A stretch of DNA of 64,000 bases from assembly GCA_947498705.1 (NCBI GenBank), contig CANMLW010000003.1:1-64000 (forward strand), given 5' to 3'. The notes below the pieces were generated by a model. That model was not told where the DNA came from. It saw only the letters and a list, made by a program, of their open reading frames with translations, and did no database searches. Shown here in pieces: positions 36,301 to 43,879 of this stretch (within the stretch, counting starts at the first letter, position 1; each line of letters opens with the position of its first letter). This stretch comes from an uncultured Aquimarina sp. (GTDB lineage Bacteria; Bacteroidota; Bacteroidia; Flavobacteriales; Flavobacteriaceae). The translations under genes were made by a program, and so were the position numbers.

Positions 36301-36686
36301 AAGACGAAGAAGGATTACAAGCATATGAAACCCGATTAATAGACCGCTTTGGAGAATTGCCCAATCAGGCAGTTGATCTGTTAAATTCGGTACGAATCAA
36401 ATGGATTGCAACTTCTATTGGTCTCGAAAAAATTATCCTAAAACAAAACAAACTTATTGGTTATTTTATAAGTGATCAACAATCTGGTTTTTATCAAACC
36501 GAAGCATTTACTCATGTATTACAATTTGTACAACAAAATACTGGTATTTGTAAAATGAAAGAGAAAAACACGCGCAATGGATTGCGATTATTGCTAACTT
36601 TTGAAAACATAAAATCTATACAAGCTGCTTTAAAAGTCATGCAACCGTTACAACTGAAAAGTACACCTAAGTCTGAAACCTCTTGA
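33318..36686 (+). CDS. mfd: transcription-repair coupling factor Mfd
   Basis: 1122 residues with a GTG start. Mfd removes RNA polymerase stalled at DNA damage and recruits UvrA. Order of parts: UvrB-like N-terminal region (FYPGSYRRPYQIEETD near 93), RNA polymerase-interacting domain with VGDYVTHIDHGIGKFGGLQK near 435, then an SF2 translocase with Walker A GDVGFGKTEVA (about 580), Walker B-type DEEQKFGV (about 685), TATPIPRTLQ and QMRGRVGRS (about 855), and a C-terminal TRCF domain. The length is usual for the family. A good promoter at 33269-33299 supports the start. It is transcribed away from toxin locus B and is probably the chromosomal backbone border of the accessory region. Confidence 0.97.
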   Translation: MSATIISQTLSQSLQLQKLQKAIAQSQAKIHVQGLIGSALSFAIEHCFTQTDKPFLCIFNDKEEAAYYLNDLEQLLGDKNVLFYPGSYRRPYQIEETDNANVLLRAEVLNRINSRKKPALIVTYPDALFEKVVTRKELEKNTLKVGVNDTISLDFINEVLFEYQFQRVDFVTEPGEFSVRGGIVDVFSFSNDEPYRIEFFGDEVDSIRTFDVETQLSTDQIKKITLIPNVENKAMQETRESFLKYAASQTVIFTKDIDLLSARIDKNFEKANMAFDKLSRDIKHSTPDELFATSDLIKKQLLDYTLVEISDRPLTKADYAIKFDTKPQPSFNKQFDLLIKNLNENHEAGYTNYIFCVSQQQAKRFHDIFDDADLDVKPYETIVFSAYQGFIDHDRKMVCYTDHQIFERYHKFTLKNGYAKKQAITLKELTSLEVGDYVTHIDHGIGKFGGLQKIDVEGKKQEAIKLIYGERDVLYLSIHSLHKITKYNGKDGKPPQVYKLGSKAWKTLKQKTKARVKHIAFNLIQLYAKRKLQKGFQYNPDSYLQHELEASFIYEDTPDQSTATEAVKTDMESERPMDRLICGDVGFGKTEVAIRAAFKAVDNGKQVAILVPTTILAFQHAKTFRERLKDFPVVVDYVNRFRTSKQKKETLEDLATGKVDIIIGTHQLVNKNVKFKDLGLLVIDEEQKFGVSVKDKLKTIKENVDTLTLTATPIPRTLQFSLMAARDLSTITTPPPNRYPIETNVIRFNEETIRDAVSYEIQRGGQVYFIHNRIENITEVAGMVQRLVPDAKVGIGHGQMDGKKLERLMLGFMNGEFDVLVATTIVESGLDVPNANTIFINNANNFGLSDLHQMRGRVGRSNKKAFCYFITPPYSAMTDDARKRITALEQFSELGSGFNIAMKDLEIRGAGDLLGGEQSGFINEIGFDTYQKILNEAIEELKDNEFAELYKEEGKEKVYLKDTQIDTDFELLFPDDYINNITERLNLYTELNEIKDEEGLQAYETRLIDRFGELPNQAVDLLNSVRIKWIATSIGLEKIILKQNKLIGYFISDQQSGFYQTEAFTHVLQFVQQNTGICKMKEKNTRNGLRLLLTFENIKSIQAALKVMQPLQLKSTPKSETS

Positions 36687-36774
36687 TTTTACTAGACTGT
36701 CGGGTAAATGTCGGGTGAAAGACAAACTAAAAAATTTGAAACCTTTTTTTTGAAAACTAATATTGCTGAACAAA

Positions 36775-37635
36775 ATGAAAATCAATCAAATTATGAAACA
36801 GCCAGCATTAGGTCAAAAAATTTCTGAACTCAGAAAATCAAAAGGACTTACCCAAGAAGAGCTCGTAGAGCAATGTAATATTAGTGTACGCACCATACAA
36901 CGAATCGAAGCCGGTGAAGTAACTCCCAGAAGTTATACCATCAAAACTATTCTAAGTGCTTTGGATTATGATTTAGAACAAATTCATACAGAAGATTCTA
37001 AAGCCACCAAAGAGTTTAAAAAGCTATTTTTACTCGAAATAGATGATAACAAAGAAGCGGGTTTTCTAAACAAACAGCTTTCTATTGCCTGGATTAGCGG
37101 GATCGTTTATTTTCTCATTGGATTTGCAGAAATACCTGTCGATTATTACCGATACATCGAAGATGAAATTATCGTCAACGATATGACCTATATCTTCTTG
37201 AAATTGGTAGTATTGGCATCGATAGTGTTGTTTACGCGTGGATTTGTTCTTACCGGAAAGATATTTAAAAATTACCTACTGCGAATTACCGCTTTTATCT
37301 TCATTTTTATTAGTGTTTTGTTTTACGCCTTCGATATTTTATCACTGTACATTGGGGATTTGGACTATCAGTTTATTTTAGGAGCCGAAGCAATTACCTT
37401 TGGAGTCATTGGGATTTTATTTGGTATTGCCGTATTACGACTCAAAAACGGAATCGGTACCATTGCAACGATAACTGGTGTTTTTGAAATTATTACCTAC
37501 AGTTTTCTTGTCACCGTTATTTTATCTATTGTTGGACTAGTACTACTCACACCTACCATTATTCTTGAAATTATTCTGCTATATAAAATCTCTGCTATGT
37601 TAAAAGCCAGACAGCAAGAAATGGTATCTCATTAG
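36775..37635 (+). CDS. XRE-type HTH regulator with C-terminal membrane segments
   Basis: About 286 residues from the ATG at 36775 (another ATG 18 nt later is possible). The N-terminal 60 residues are a classic XRE helix-turn-helix (LRKSKGLTQEELVEQCNIS, VRTIQRIEAGEVTPRSYTIK). After a short linker, five or six hydrophobic segments follow (for example IAWISGIVYFLIGFAEI, FIFISVLFYAFDILSLYIG, GVIGILFGIAVL). A DNA-binding domain fused to a membrane domain suggests sensing of a membrane or envelope signal. The serine hydrolase gene follows after 100 nt, with a perfect-arm palindrome in between (37679-37700) that could be its operator. Target and signal are unknown. Confidence 0.85.
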   Translation: MKINQIMKQPALGQKISELRKSKGLTQEELVEQCNISVRTIQRIEAGEVTPRSYTIKTILSALDYDLEQIHTEDSKATKEFKKLFLLEIDDNKEAGFLNKQLSIAWISGIVYFLIGFAEIPVDYYRYIEDEIIVNDMTYIFLKLVVLASIVLFTRGFVLTGKIFKNYLLRITAFIFIFISVLFYAFDILSLYIGDLDYQFILGAEAITFGVIGILFGIAVLRLKNGIGTIATITGVFEIITYSFLVTVILSIVGLVLLTPTIILEIILLYKISAMLKARQQEMVSH

Positions 37636-37678
37636 ATTTCTAAATCTCAAGTAGCTTCTTTTTTAAAACCTCTTTTAA

Positions 37679-37700
37679 GTATCAAATTCATATTTGATAC
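37679..37700. promoter_or_regulatory. palindromic operator-like site
   Basis: The arms GTATCAAAT and ATTTGATAC flank a TCAT centre, between the XRE regulator gene and the serine hydrolase gene (start 37736). Two-fold symmetry over 9 bp per arm fits a dimeric HTH regulator. No U-run follows, so it is not a terminator. Confidence 0.4.
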
Positions 37701-37735
37701 CAGGAAATCTTTTTGCCAATTTTTAAACAAAAAAC

Positions 37736-38923
37736 ATGAAAAAAATCTGCATTATAATCGTATTTGCTGTGCTATTATCTATAGTATTTTACCTAATAGA
37801 GCCCGTACTTACTCACAACTCTGGGTGGACATCTTTACCAAAAACCACCCATCTGCTACCTGTAAAAAAACACGAAGAATCTATTGCCAGAAAGCTAGAT
37901 AGTACGTTTCAGAACATATTCTTGACACTTAACACTCCCGCACTTTCGGTTGCGATAGGTAAAAACGACACTGTTGTTTGGGCCAATGCCATTGGATATA
38001 AGGATATAAAAGAAAAAAAGCCTGTAAGCCTTACCACAACATTCAGGATCGGAAGCACCTCAAAAGCCATTACCGCAATGGGCACCGGTATTCTTCTTCA
38101 AAACAAAAAACTGAATTTAACCGATAAGGTTAAAGAGTATGTACCTTATGTAGCTAACAAACTTTCTGATATATCTATAAAACAGCTTGCTTCACATACC
38201 TCGGGAATACGAAATTATGGTCTTTGCTTTTGTTTCCCGATATGGGAATATTATAACAATGATGAATATACCCATATAGAAGAAAGTGTGGCTGTATTTA
38301 ACAATGACCCTTTATTATTTATCCCAGGTACCGATTTTAGTTATAGTACATATAATTATACACTACTAAGTGCTGTAATCGAAGGAGCCTCTGGAATGAC
38401 TTTTCCCGATTTTATGAAAACCTATTTATTTGATCCGCTTGGGCTAAAACATATTGATTTTGAAAAGCAATCCTTAAACACCACCCATCTATCAAAATTT
38501 TATGCGGTAGAAAATAATGAATACAAAGAAGTATCTCGTGTAAATAACAGTAACAAATGGGCAGGAGGAGGCCTTATCGCTACACCAACAGATCTTGTAA
38601 CTTTGGGAAACGCATTTCTTAACCATAAACTGTATCAAAAAGAGATTGTCGACACGCTTATCACTGCGGTAACACTAGCAAACAAAACTATAAACGAACA
38701 ACGATATGCCATCGGTTGGCGAAATACAACTACCACTGCTGTTTTTAAAGATAAGAGAAAGATAAATATTCTACATCATGCGGGAGTTGCACATGGGGCT
38801 ACTTCTGTATTTATTCTGTTTCCAGAATACAATGTTACCATATCCTTATTGATCAACAAAAATCATGATGTATCTGACCTATTCGAATTCAGTTACAAAT
38901 TAGCACATTTTTTTATGACCTAG
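37736..38923 (+). CDS. serine hydrolase, beta-lactamase class C/LACTB-like
   Basis: 395 residues. An N-terminal hydrophobic segment (about 4-22) acts as anchor or signal. The catalytic SxxK is S107-T-S-K110 in FRIGSTSKAITAM. The second motif region reads FSYSTYNYTLLSAVIEG, so the usual YxN is YST as in mitochondrial LACTB-type proteins. The third motif is HHAGVAHGATS (HAG replacing KTG). These enzymes act as peptidases, esterases or peptidoglycan hydrolases more often than as antibiotic-degrading lactamases. No partner is evident; the XRE/membrane regulator upstream may control it. It is followed directly by a strong terminator. Confidence 0.9.
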   Translation: MKKICIIIVFAVLLSIVFYLIEPVLTHNSGWTSLPKTTHLLPVKKHEESIARKLDSTFQNIFLTLNTPALSVAIGKNDTVVWANAIGYKDIKEKKPVSLTTTFRIGSTSKAITAMGTGILLQNKKLNLTDKVKEYVPYVANKLSDISIKQLASHTSGIRNYGLCFCFPIWEYYNNDEYTHIEESVAVFNNDPLLFIPGTDFSYSTYNYTLLSAVIEGASGMTFPDFMKTYLFDPLGLKHIDFEKQSLNTTHLSKFYAVENNEYKEVSRVNNSNKWAGGGLIATPTDLVTLGNAFLNHKLYQKEIVDTLITAVTLANKTINEQRYAIGWRNTTTTAVFKDKRKINILHHAGVAHGATSVFILFPEYNVTISLLINKNHDVSDLFEFSYKLAHFFMT

Positions 38924-38970
38924 TTTAAAGCAAAAACAAGGGGTTAAAAACTCCTTGTTTTTGCTTTAAA
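38924..38970. terminator. bidirectional terminator
   Basis: A long stem, TTTAAAGCAAAAACAAGG with its complement ending TTTTTGCTTTAAA, encloses a loop of about 10 nt. The A-rich start and T-rich end let it work in both directions. It serves the serine hydrolase gene (plus) and the small peptide gene (minus, ends 38978). Confidence 0.85.
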
Positions 38971-38977
38971 AAATGTT

Positions 38978-39103
38978 TTAATCTTCTCCTTCTGCGGTTA
39001 CATTTCCTTTTACTTTTCCACTAGAGTACTCTAAATAAATGGCTCCACCATAAATTTTACTCATGTCTATTCTTGCAGATTCGAAGTTTTCTAATGTACT
39101 CAT
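38978..39103 (-). CDS. small acidic peptide (41 aa) with Gly-Gly
   Basis: A 41-codon frame, too short for usual gene calls: it starts MSTLENFESARIDMSKIYGG and ends NVTAEGED. Support comes from a good promoter at 39127-39157 (24 nt before the ATG) and a strong terminator just beyond the stop. It has no Cys and no signal peptide. The N-terminal 20 residues could be a leader ending in Gly-Gly, which would release a 21-residue product, but this is only a suggestion. It lies next to the NHL/AraC island, where other leader-type peptides occur. No family recognised. Confidence 0.55.
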   Translation of the reverse strand: MSTLENFESARIDMSKIYGGAIYLEYSSGKVKGNVTAEGED

Positions 39104-39126
39104 ATAATTTATTTTTGATTTTGCTA

Positions 39127-39157
39127 CAAAGTAATTATAACCAGAACCGTATCAAAA
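39127..39157 (-). promoter_or_regulatory. promoter of the 41-aa peptide gene
   Basis: On the minus strand TTTTG (39157-39153), a 19-nt spacer and TACTTTG (39133-39127). Spacing and boxes fit the flavobacterial consensus with one deviation in the -7 box. Confidence 0.5.
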
Positions 39158-39195
39158 CTTTTCAAAAATTACTTTTACCAAAAATACAAATGGTA

Positions 39196-40119
39196 TTAAT
39201 AAAGTTTAATTTTTCGCACAGCTCTCGTTCCTCCAAATTCAGAAATGTAAATTGCTTTGTTCCGTTTGTCAGAAGTAATTCCGTTTGGACCGTTAAAGGA
39301 TGCTTCATTAAGAAGTCCATCATTGCTATTTGCTTCTCCTGTTCCGGCAAACTCTTCAATTTTACCATTTCTAGAAACCCTAAATATTTTATTTACCGAG
39401 ATTCCTGTCGCAAATATCGAGTTACCTACCACTGTGATATAACCAATACCCGATCCGTTAACCACAATATCAGGTATTGTTGTAATTAAAGAAACATTTC
39501 CTGTTGGGCTAATTGACAGAATATCTGCAGTTGTAAAATTACCTACAATCAGATTTCCTTTATAATCAAAATCAACTCCTACCCCTCCTGCTAACTTAGC
39601 GTCGTTAGCAAATACGGTAAGCTCACCTTCTGGAGTAATTTTATGCACCATGGGAGCCAAATAATTAGATACATACAGATTATTTTTATGATCCAATGCG
39701 AGTCCAGCAGGCCAACCCTCTATAGTTGCCAATACCTCACGGGTTCCATCAGGTGCAATTTTAAGTACCTCTCCATTTACTCCGTTACTGGCGTTTACCA
39801 CATAAAAGTTACCTTGACGATCTATAGCACTTCCCAACGGTCCTGATAAATCACTTATAAATTCGGACACTTCTCCACCAGGTGTGATTTTAAAAACGCT
39901 GGTTCCATCACCACCATTACCCGCAAATTGTCCAAACTCTGATACATATATATTTCCTCTACGATCAACGGTAACAGCGTCATTCCCCAAAAACTCGGGA
40001 ACTACAGTAGTGACTTCTAACTCTGGATCAAATATATCTCCCGAACAAGATATAAATACTGCCAATAGCGTAAAAAGTATTGTAAATCTTAATGATGCAT
40101 TTTTTCTTAGTGTTTTCAT
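39196..40119 (-). CDS. NHL-repeat (beta-propeller) lipoprotein 1
   Basis: 307 residues from the ATG at 40119. The frame extends to 40158, but the promoter's -7 box at 40142-40149 excludes that start. The signal ends in a lipobox (AVFISC). Six NHL-type blades are visible, each with a pattern like VDRRGNIYVSEFG, IDRQGNFYVVNAS, LDHKNNLYVSNY, FDYKGNLIVGNF, ending GPNGITSDKRNKAIYISEFG. Such six-bladed propellers on the cell surface bind ligands, proteins or sugars. It is the last gene behind AraC1 and has its own promoter with the shared 15-bp motif, so both belong to one regulon. A paralogue is at 42865-43797. Confidence 0.87.
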   Translation of the reverse strand: MKTLRKNASLRFTILFTLLAVFISCSGDIFDPELEVTTVVPEFLGNDAVTVDRRGNIYVSEFGQFAGNGGDGTSVFKITPGGEVSEFISDLSGPLGSAIDRQGNFYVVNASNGVNGEVLKIAPDGTREVLATIEGWPAGLALDHKNNLYVSNYLAPMVHKITPEGELTVFANDAKLAGGVGVDFDYKGNLIVGNFTTADILSISPTGNVSLITTIPDIVVNGSGIGYITVVGNSIFATGISVNKIFRVSRNGKIEEFAGTGEANSNDGLLNEASFNGPNGITSDKRNKAIYISEFGGTRAVRKIKLY

Positions 40120-40141
40120 TTTTGTGATTTTAAAGTTTGCT

Positions 40142-40188
40142 TCAAAATACGCCTGCATTACCTTAAAATCGACCGATTGGATGCATTC
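40142..40188 (-). promoter_or_regulatory. AraC-regulon promoter of NHL lipoprotein 1
   Basis: On the minus strand the motif CATCCAATCGGTCGA (40183-40169), a 19-nt spacer, then -7 box TATTTTGA (40149-40142), 22 nt before the start codon. The motif lies where a -33 box would be. The same arrangement precedes four other genes of this island. The site's outer end touches the stop codon of the AraC1 gene. Confidence 0.7.
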
Positions 40189-41320
40189 AAACCAATTCTT
40201 TTAAAGAGGTTGATTGGGTTTTTATATAATTTCTGGGTGTATCATCCATTTCGAGTTTAAAAGCCTTGTTAAAAGTTGATTTAGAATTAAATCCAGCTTC
40301 TAAAGAAAGTGCTAAAATGGTATGTTGTAAATGTTCTTTGTTTTCTACCTTTCTAACAAATTCTTTCACTCGATATTGGTTGATATAATCATAAAAATTA
40401 CTATTCTCTATAGTATTTAAATACCATGAAATGTTGTGTGTAGAAGTTTCTAATCGCTCAGACAAATCTCGTAGTGTAAGGTTTGTTTTCAAAAACATTT
40501 TTTCTTCTTCAAGGCTATCATGCAACCCTTTTTTGAGAGCCTCGATCTGATGTTGCGACAATCGTTTTTTAGGAGGTGTTTTTTTACCTGTATAGGGTAA
40601 TCTAAAAAGATCGGGTTCTTTTAGACTATAATACCCCACAACATATATAAAAATAGAAATTGTACCCCAAACGGTATTGTAATTAATCCATGGGATGGAA
40701 TAATCGAAGATCTTAATGGCAGCAAAACTAAATAGCCAAACAAATAAAAAAATACTTACAGAGATCTGAAAAAACTTTATAAACGAGACTAAACTTTGCT
40801 TATAGGAAACCCTGTTTTTTTCTTCTTTTATATAGCTAGTTAAAAGTCTAAAATTTGCAATACAATAGTAGATATTTGATGCAATTCCCATAACCTCAAA
40901 AACAAAAAATGGTGTTCTAAAAAAACCTGCCATTAGTTTATCCCCAAATACATTTGGAGTGAAGGATAAGGAATAAAAAGAAAATAGGATATGTATACCT
41001 ACCGGGATATAATGTGGCCAGGGTAACATATATTTATCACTATTAGAAAATACCAATCTTCTAAAATACATATAGGTAAGTGGTCCAAATAAAAATATAA
41101 CAATATCAATAAGCACAGACCATTGAAACAACTGCCAGGTTAAATACTTAAAGAAAATCATTCTTCCTAACAACATGAGGACCGCTAATAACAAAATAAC
41201 AGACAATACCTTGTTAGCAGCTTTGTTATTATTTTTTATGAGTTGAAGGGTGATTGCTAAAAAGACACCTTGACTAATCCCCAAAAAAAGAAACAGATCA
41301 ACAAATTCGAAAGACTGCAT
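40187..41320 (-). CDS. membrane-bound AraC-family regulator 1
   Basis: 377 residues. The N-terminal 240 residues hold about seven hydrophobic segments (LFLFLGISQGVFLAITLQLI, LLAVLMLLGRMIFF, VLIDIVIFLFGPLTYMY and so on). The C-terminal 100 residues are an AraC-type double helix-turn-helix (LTLRDLSERLETSTHNISWYL, FYDYINQYRVKEFVR, ILALSLEAGFNSKSTFNKAF). The design is that of a membrane receptor with a cytoplasmic DNA-binding tail. It has the shared 15-bp motif upstream (41370-41384), so it may regulate itself. Neighbours are NHL lipoproteins, and a close paralogue lies at 46214-47338. The signal is unknown. Confidence 0.9.
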   Translation of the reverse strand: MQSFEFVDLFLFLGISQGVFLAITLQLIKNNNKAANKVLSVILLLAVLMLLGRMIFFKYLTWQLFQWSVLIDIVIFLFGPLTYMYFRRLVFSNSDKYMLPWPHYIPVGIHILFSFYSLSFTPNVFGDKLMAGFFRTPFFVFEVMGIASNIYYCIANFRLLTSYIKEEKNRVSYKQSLVSFIKFFQISVSIFLFVWLFSFAAIKIFDYSIPWINYNTVWGTISIFIYVVGYYSLKEPDLFRLPYTGKKTPPKKRLSQHQIEALKKGLHDSLEEEKMFLKTNLTLRDLSERLETSTHNISWYLNTIENSNFYDYINQYRVKEFVRKVENKEHLQHTILALSLEAGFNSKSTFNKAFKLEMDDTPRNYIKTQSTSLKELV

Positions 41321-41342
41321 GAAAAAATAATTTATGTATACT

Positions 41343-41384
41343 CAAATGTACCATTTTATGCATCATTTTTCGACCGAATGGATC
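41343..41384 (-). promoter_or_regulatory. AraC-regulon promoter of regulator 1
   Basis: On the minus strand GATCCATTCGGTCGA (41384-41370), a 19-nt spacer, then a perfect -7 box TACATTTG (41350-41343), 22 nt before the AraC1 start. It implies autoregulation or control by the paralogue. Confidence 0.75.
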
Positions 41385-41494
41385 ATATCATACTTTATAC
41401 CATTTGAATTTACCCTTTACATAACTACATAATTTTTCATTTTCTATTTAATCCTTATAACAACTAGTACACAAACTTGAAAATCAAAAAAAAT

Positions 41495-41610
41495 AAAGAA
41501 TCTAAAATTTTAAAGCCCATATATAGCGGATTTAATAAAAATGAATTTAAAACATGAAACAGCCGTTTTGATTGCAACCGAATTAGCTATTTTTAGTTAA
41601 ACTTAAAACC
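41495..41610. repeat. intergenic segment duplicated at 42627-42742
   Basis: 116 nt that align without gaps to 42627-42742, about 65 percent identical by hand count. Best-kept parts are AAATTTT, GGATTT-ATAAAAAT, AAAC-GCC and CTATTTTTAGTT. This copy ends 7 nt before the gene at 41618, so it contains its leader and perhaps its promoter. Confidence 0.55.
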
Positions 41611-41617
41611 ATAACCC

Positions 41618-42574
41618 ATGAAAAAACTTGTACTAGTCCTCAATTTTTTATTTTTAACCATAGTAATACAAGCCCAATCTAATGAAATAGCTCCATTGGT
41701 AATATCTGGTGTTGAACCTGAAAACAATAAGATTATTGAACTATTAAATCTTGAAAACCACATGCTTTTATGGGCATTCGTAAGGGATATAGATCACGTC
41801 GAATCTGTTAAGTTTATTGTTAACGATACTACTCTAACGGCTTATAATACTTCTGAAGGACCCGTTTTTACTGCACAATGGAAACCGTTGACTTATGGTA
41901 TACAGACCTTTAAAATAATGGCAACTAACAAAGATGGAATCATCTCAATACATGAAACTTCTTTTAGTATAAAACGCACCCCTACAGTAATTTGTGAAAG
42001 AACACCAAAATGGTCTGATCAAGTATATGCCAACCCAGGTACAGAAGTGGCATACAATCAAATTATATACAAAAACAGATGGTATGCAGAAGCTAACGAA
42101 ATACCCGGAATCAGTAACGTCTGGAAACAAGTTAGATCTTGTAACATTCCTATTATGGATGAACATTGTGGGGTACTGCCATGGTCTGAATCATCGATAT
42201 ATTATGAAGGAGATACCGTGTCCTATGAAAAGTCCATTTATAGTGCAAAATGGTGGACAAAGGGTGATTTCCCTGATAAAAGAGATGCCTGGAAATACGT
42301 ATCAAATTGTTCTAACGGTGATTCATCCTTTATTATTTTCCTTTCTACCTCAAAAGACTATGTCACTATAAAGACAGATTTTGGACGGCCAAAAAGTATA
42401 AAAATCGATATTTATACTGTATCCGGAACTTTCATTAGAACTATCCTAAATGAAAAAGCATTCAATTCTCCTTCAATATTATATAGAGATATATCTGATT
42501 TAGAACATGGTCTTTACATCTATCGAATTAACATCGACGGTAGAGTCTATAGTAAAAAAATGATCAAACCATAA
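41618..42574 (+). CDS. secreted chitin-binding-type protein with T9SS sorting domain
   Basis: 318 residues. Signal peptide about 1-19 (ends IQAQ). Residues about 25-115 look like an Ig-type domain (VKFIVNDTTLTAYN, FKIMATNKDGIISIHE). Two CBM5/12-like modules follow, each with aromatic residues and a closing Cys: PKWSDQVYANPGTEVAYNQI to WKQVRSC (about 130-175) and LPWSESSIYYEGDTVSYEKS to WKYVSNC (about 185-230). The last 80 residues are a type IX secretion sorting domain ending GLYIYRINIDGRVYSKKMIK. It should be secreted or surface-bound and bind chitin-like polysaccharide. No catalytic domain is present. It is the only rightward gene within the AraC/NHL island. Confidence 0.85.
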   Translation: MKKLVLVLNFLFLTIVIQAQSNEIAPLVISGVEPENNKIIELLNLENHMLLWAFVRDIDHVESVKFIVNDTTLTAYNTSEGPVFTAQWKPLTYGIQTFKIMATNKDGIISIHETSFSIKRTPTVICERTPKWSDQVYANPGTEVAYNQIIYKNRWYAEANEIPGISNVWKQVRSCNIPIMDEHCGVLPWSESSIYYEGDTVSYEKSIYSAKWWTKGDFPDKRDAWKYVSNCSNGDSSFIIFLSTSKDYVTIKTDFGRPKSIKIDIYTVSGTFIRTILNEKAFNSPSILYRDISDLEHGLYIYRINIDGRVYSKKMIKP

Positions 42575-42626
42575 GTTTTTTAATAAAGAAAAGTAGCTAA
42601 TAACGTACAATACCTATCCAAAAAAT

Positions 42627-42742
42627 AAAGTATTCGAAATTTTGACTTCTCTATATAATGGATTTCATAAAAATATTCTCAAAATAGAAAACGGCCATCA
42701 TTCCTATACATGAAATAACTATTTTTAGTTGTACTAAAGATA
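42627..42742. repeat. second copy of the duplicated intergenic segment
   Basis: Gap-free relative of 41495-41610. No rightward gene follows this copy; the next gene is leftward (NHL lipoprotein 2). It is therefore likely a remnant of a duplicated unit whose rightward gene was lost. Confidence 0.5.
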
Positions 42743-42773
42743 CCAACAAACTTTTGGCGAGCAATTTTGACAT

Positions 42774-42808
42774 CCTGCTAATACCTAAGTATATTAGGTA
42801 GCAGCAGG
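42774..42808. other. strong hairpin between convergent genes
   Basis: CCTGCT and AGCAGG plus TACCTAA and TTAGGTA form a 13-bp interrupted stem with a 5-nt loop. It lies between the ends of the 41618-42574 and 42865-43797 genes. There is no T-run, so it is not a classic terminator, but it could stop or protect both transcripts. Confidence 0.5.
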
Positions 42809-42864
42809 GTGAACTCAAACTCATAATTACGATGGTTCGTTTTTTGATTGATGATGTGCTATCG

Positions 42865-43797
42865 CTATAACTTTATTTTACGTACTCCTCCTACACCTGT
42901 GTACTCTGAGATATATAATGTTCGGGCAAACTTATTTGCCGTTATTCCATTGGGGTTTCTGAAAGATGCATCGAGTAATGGTCCATCTATCTGAATTGCT
43001 TCTCCATTACCAGCAAAAATTTCTACAACTCCATCCATTGTAACTTTATAAACATAATTAACTGCAATCCCGGTAGTATAGATCTTATCATTAACAACAG
43101 ATAGATACCCCAACCCAAAACCTTGCACAACAATATCAGGAATGTTGGCAATCAATGAAACCTCTCCTTTCTTATTGATAGAAAATATATCTGCTGTTGC
43201 AAAATTGGAAATAATTACATTTCCCTTGTGATCTAAATCAATCCCTATACAACCTGTTAATCTGGCATCATTTGCGTATACACTTACTTGCCCATCTGGT
43301 GTTATTTTATGCACTGTAGGGGCAGCATAATTGGATATATACAGGTTGTCTTTATGATCGATTGCCATACCAGTAGGCCATCCATCTATAGTTGCCAACA
43401 CTGTTCTATCTCCGTTAGGTGCTATTTTTAATACCTGACCATTTATAGTATTATTTGCATTGTTTACGTAGAGATTTCCTTTAGAATCTACCGCAGTTCC
43501 CATAGGTCCCGATAATCCTCGTATTGTATCGAGAATTCTTCCTTTGGATGATAGCTTAAAAATTCGTGTTCCGCTGCCTCCTGTATCCACAAATTGTCCA
43601 TATTCTGATACATAAATAACACCATTTCTTCTATCAATTGATACTGCCCCGTTTCCGGCAAAATCACTTACCAAGGTTTTTACTTTAAGGTCTTTTATAA
43701 CTGGGTCTCCTGAACATGAAAAAAACAATAGAATTATTGTCGTTTCTAGCAGAAGAAAAATCGTTCTAAATGCACTTTCATGATAACATAATTTCAT
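42865..43797 (-). CDS. NHL-repeat (beta-propeller) lipoprotein 2
   Basis: 310 residues from the ATG at 43797; the longer frame to 43842 would start upstream of the -7 box and is rejected. The signal ends with lipobox LFFSC. It is a paralogue of NHL lipoprotein 1 with the same blades (IDRRNGVIYVSEYG, VDSKGNLYVNNAN, IDHKDNLYISNYAAP, LDHKGNVIISNF, NPNGITANKFARTLYISEY). Six-bladed propeller, surface exposed, ligand unknown. It lies 82 nt downstream of the fucosidase gene but has its own promoter with the shared motif. Confidence 0.87.
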   Translation of the reverse strand: MKLCYHESAFRTIFLLLETTIILLFFSCSGDPVIKDLKVKTLVSDFAGNGAVSIDRRNGVIYVSEYGQFVDTGGSGTRIFKLSSKGRILDTIRGLSGPMGTAVDSKGNLYVNNANNTINGQVLKIAPNGDRTVLATIDGWPTGMAIDHKDNLYISNYAAPTVHKITPDGQVSVYANDARLTGCIGIDLDHKGNVIISNFATADIFSINKKGEVSLIANIPDIVVQGFGLGYLSVVNDKIYTTGIAVNYVYKVTMDGVVEIFAGNGEAIQIDGPLLDASFRNPNGITANKFARTLYISEYTGVGGVRKIKL

Positions 43798-43820
43798 TTT
43801 TTTGATTTTAGAAGTTTGCA

Positions 43821-43862
43821 CCAAAGTACTTTCTAAAACCAAAGAAATCGACCGAATGGATA
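43821..43862 (-). promoter_or_regulatory. AraC-regulon promoter of NHL lipoprotein 2
   Basis: On the minus strand TATCCATTCGGTCGA (43862-43848), a 19-nt spacer, then TACTTTGG (43828-43821), 23 nt before the start. The motif matches that of AraC1 at 14 of 15 positions. Confidence 0.7.
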
Positions 43863-43879
43863 GGCATACACCTATTTAA

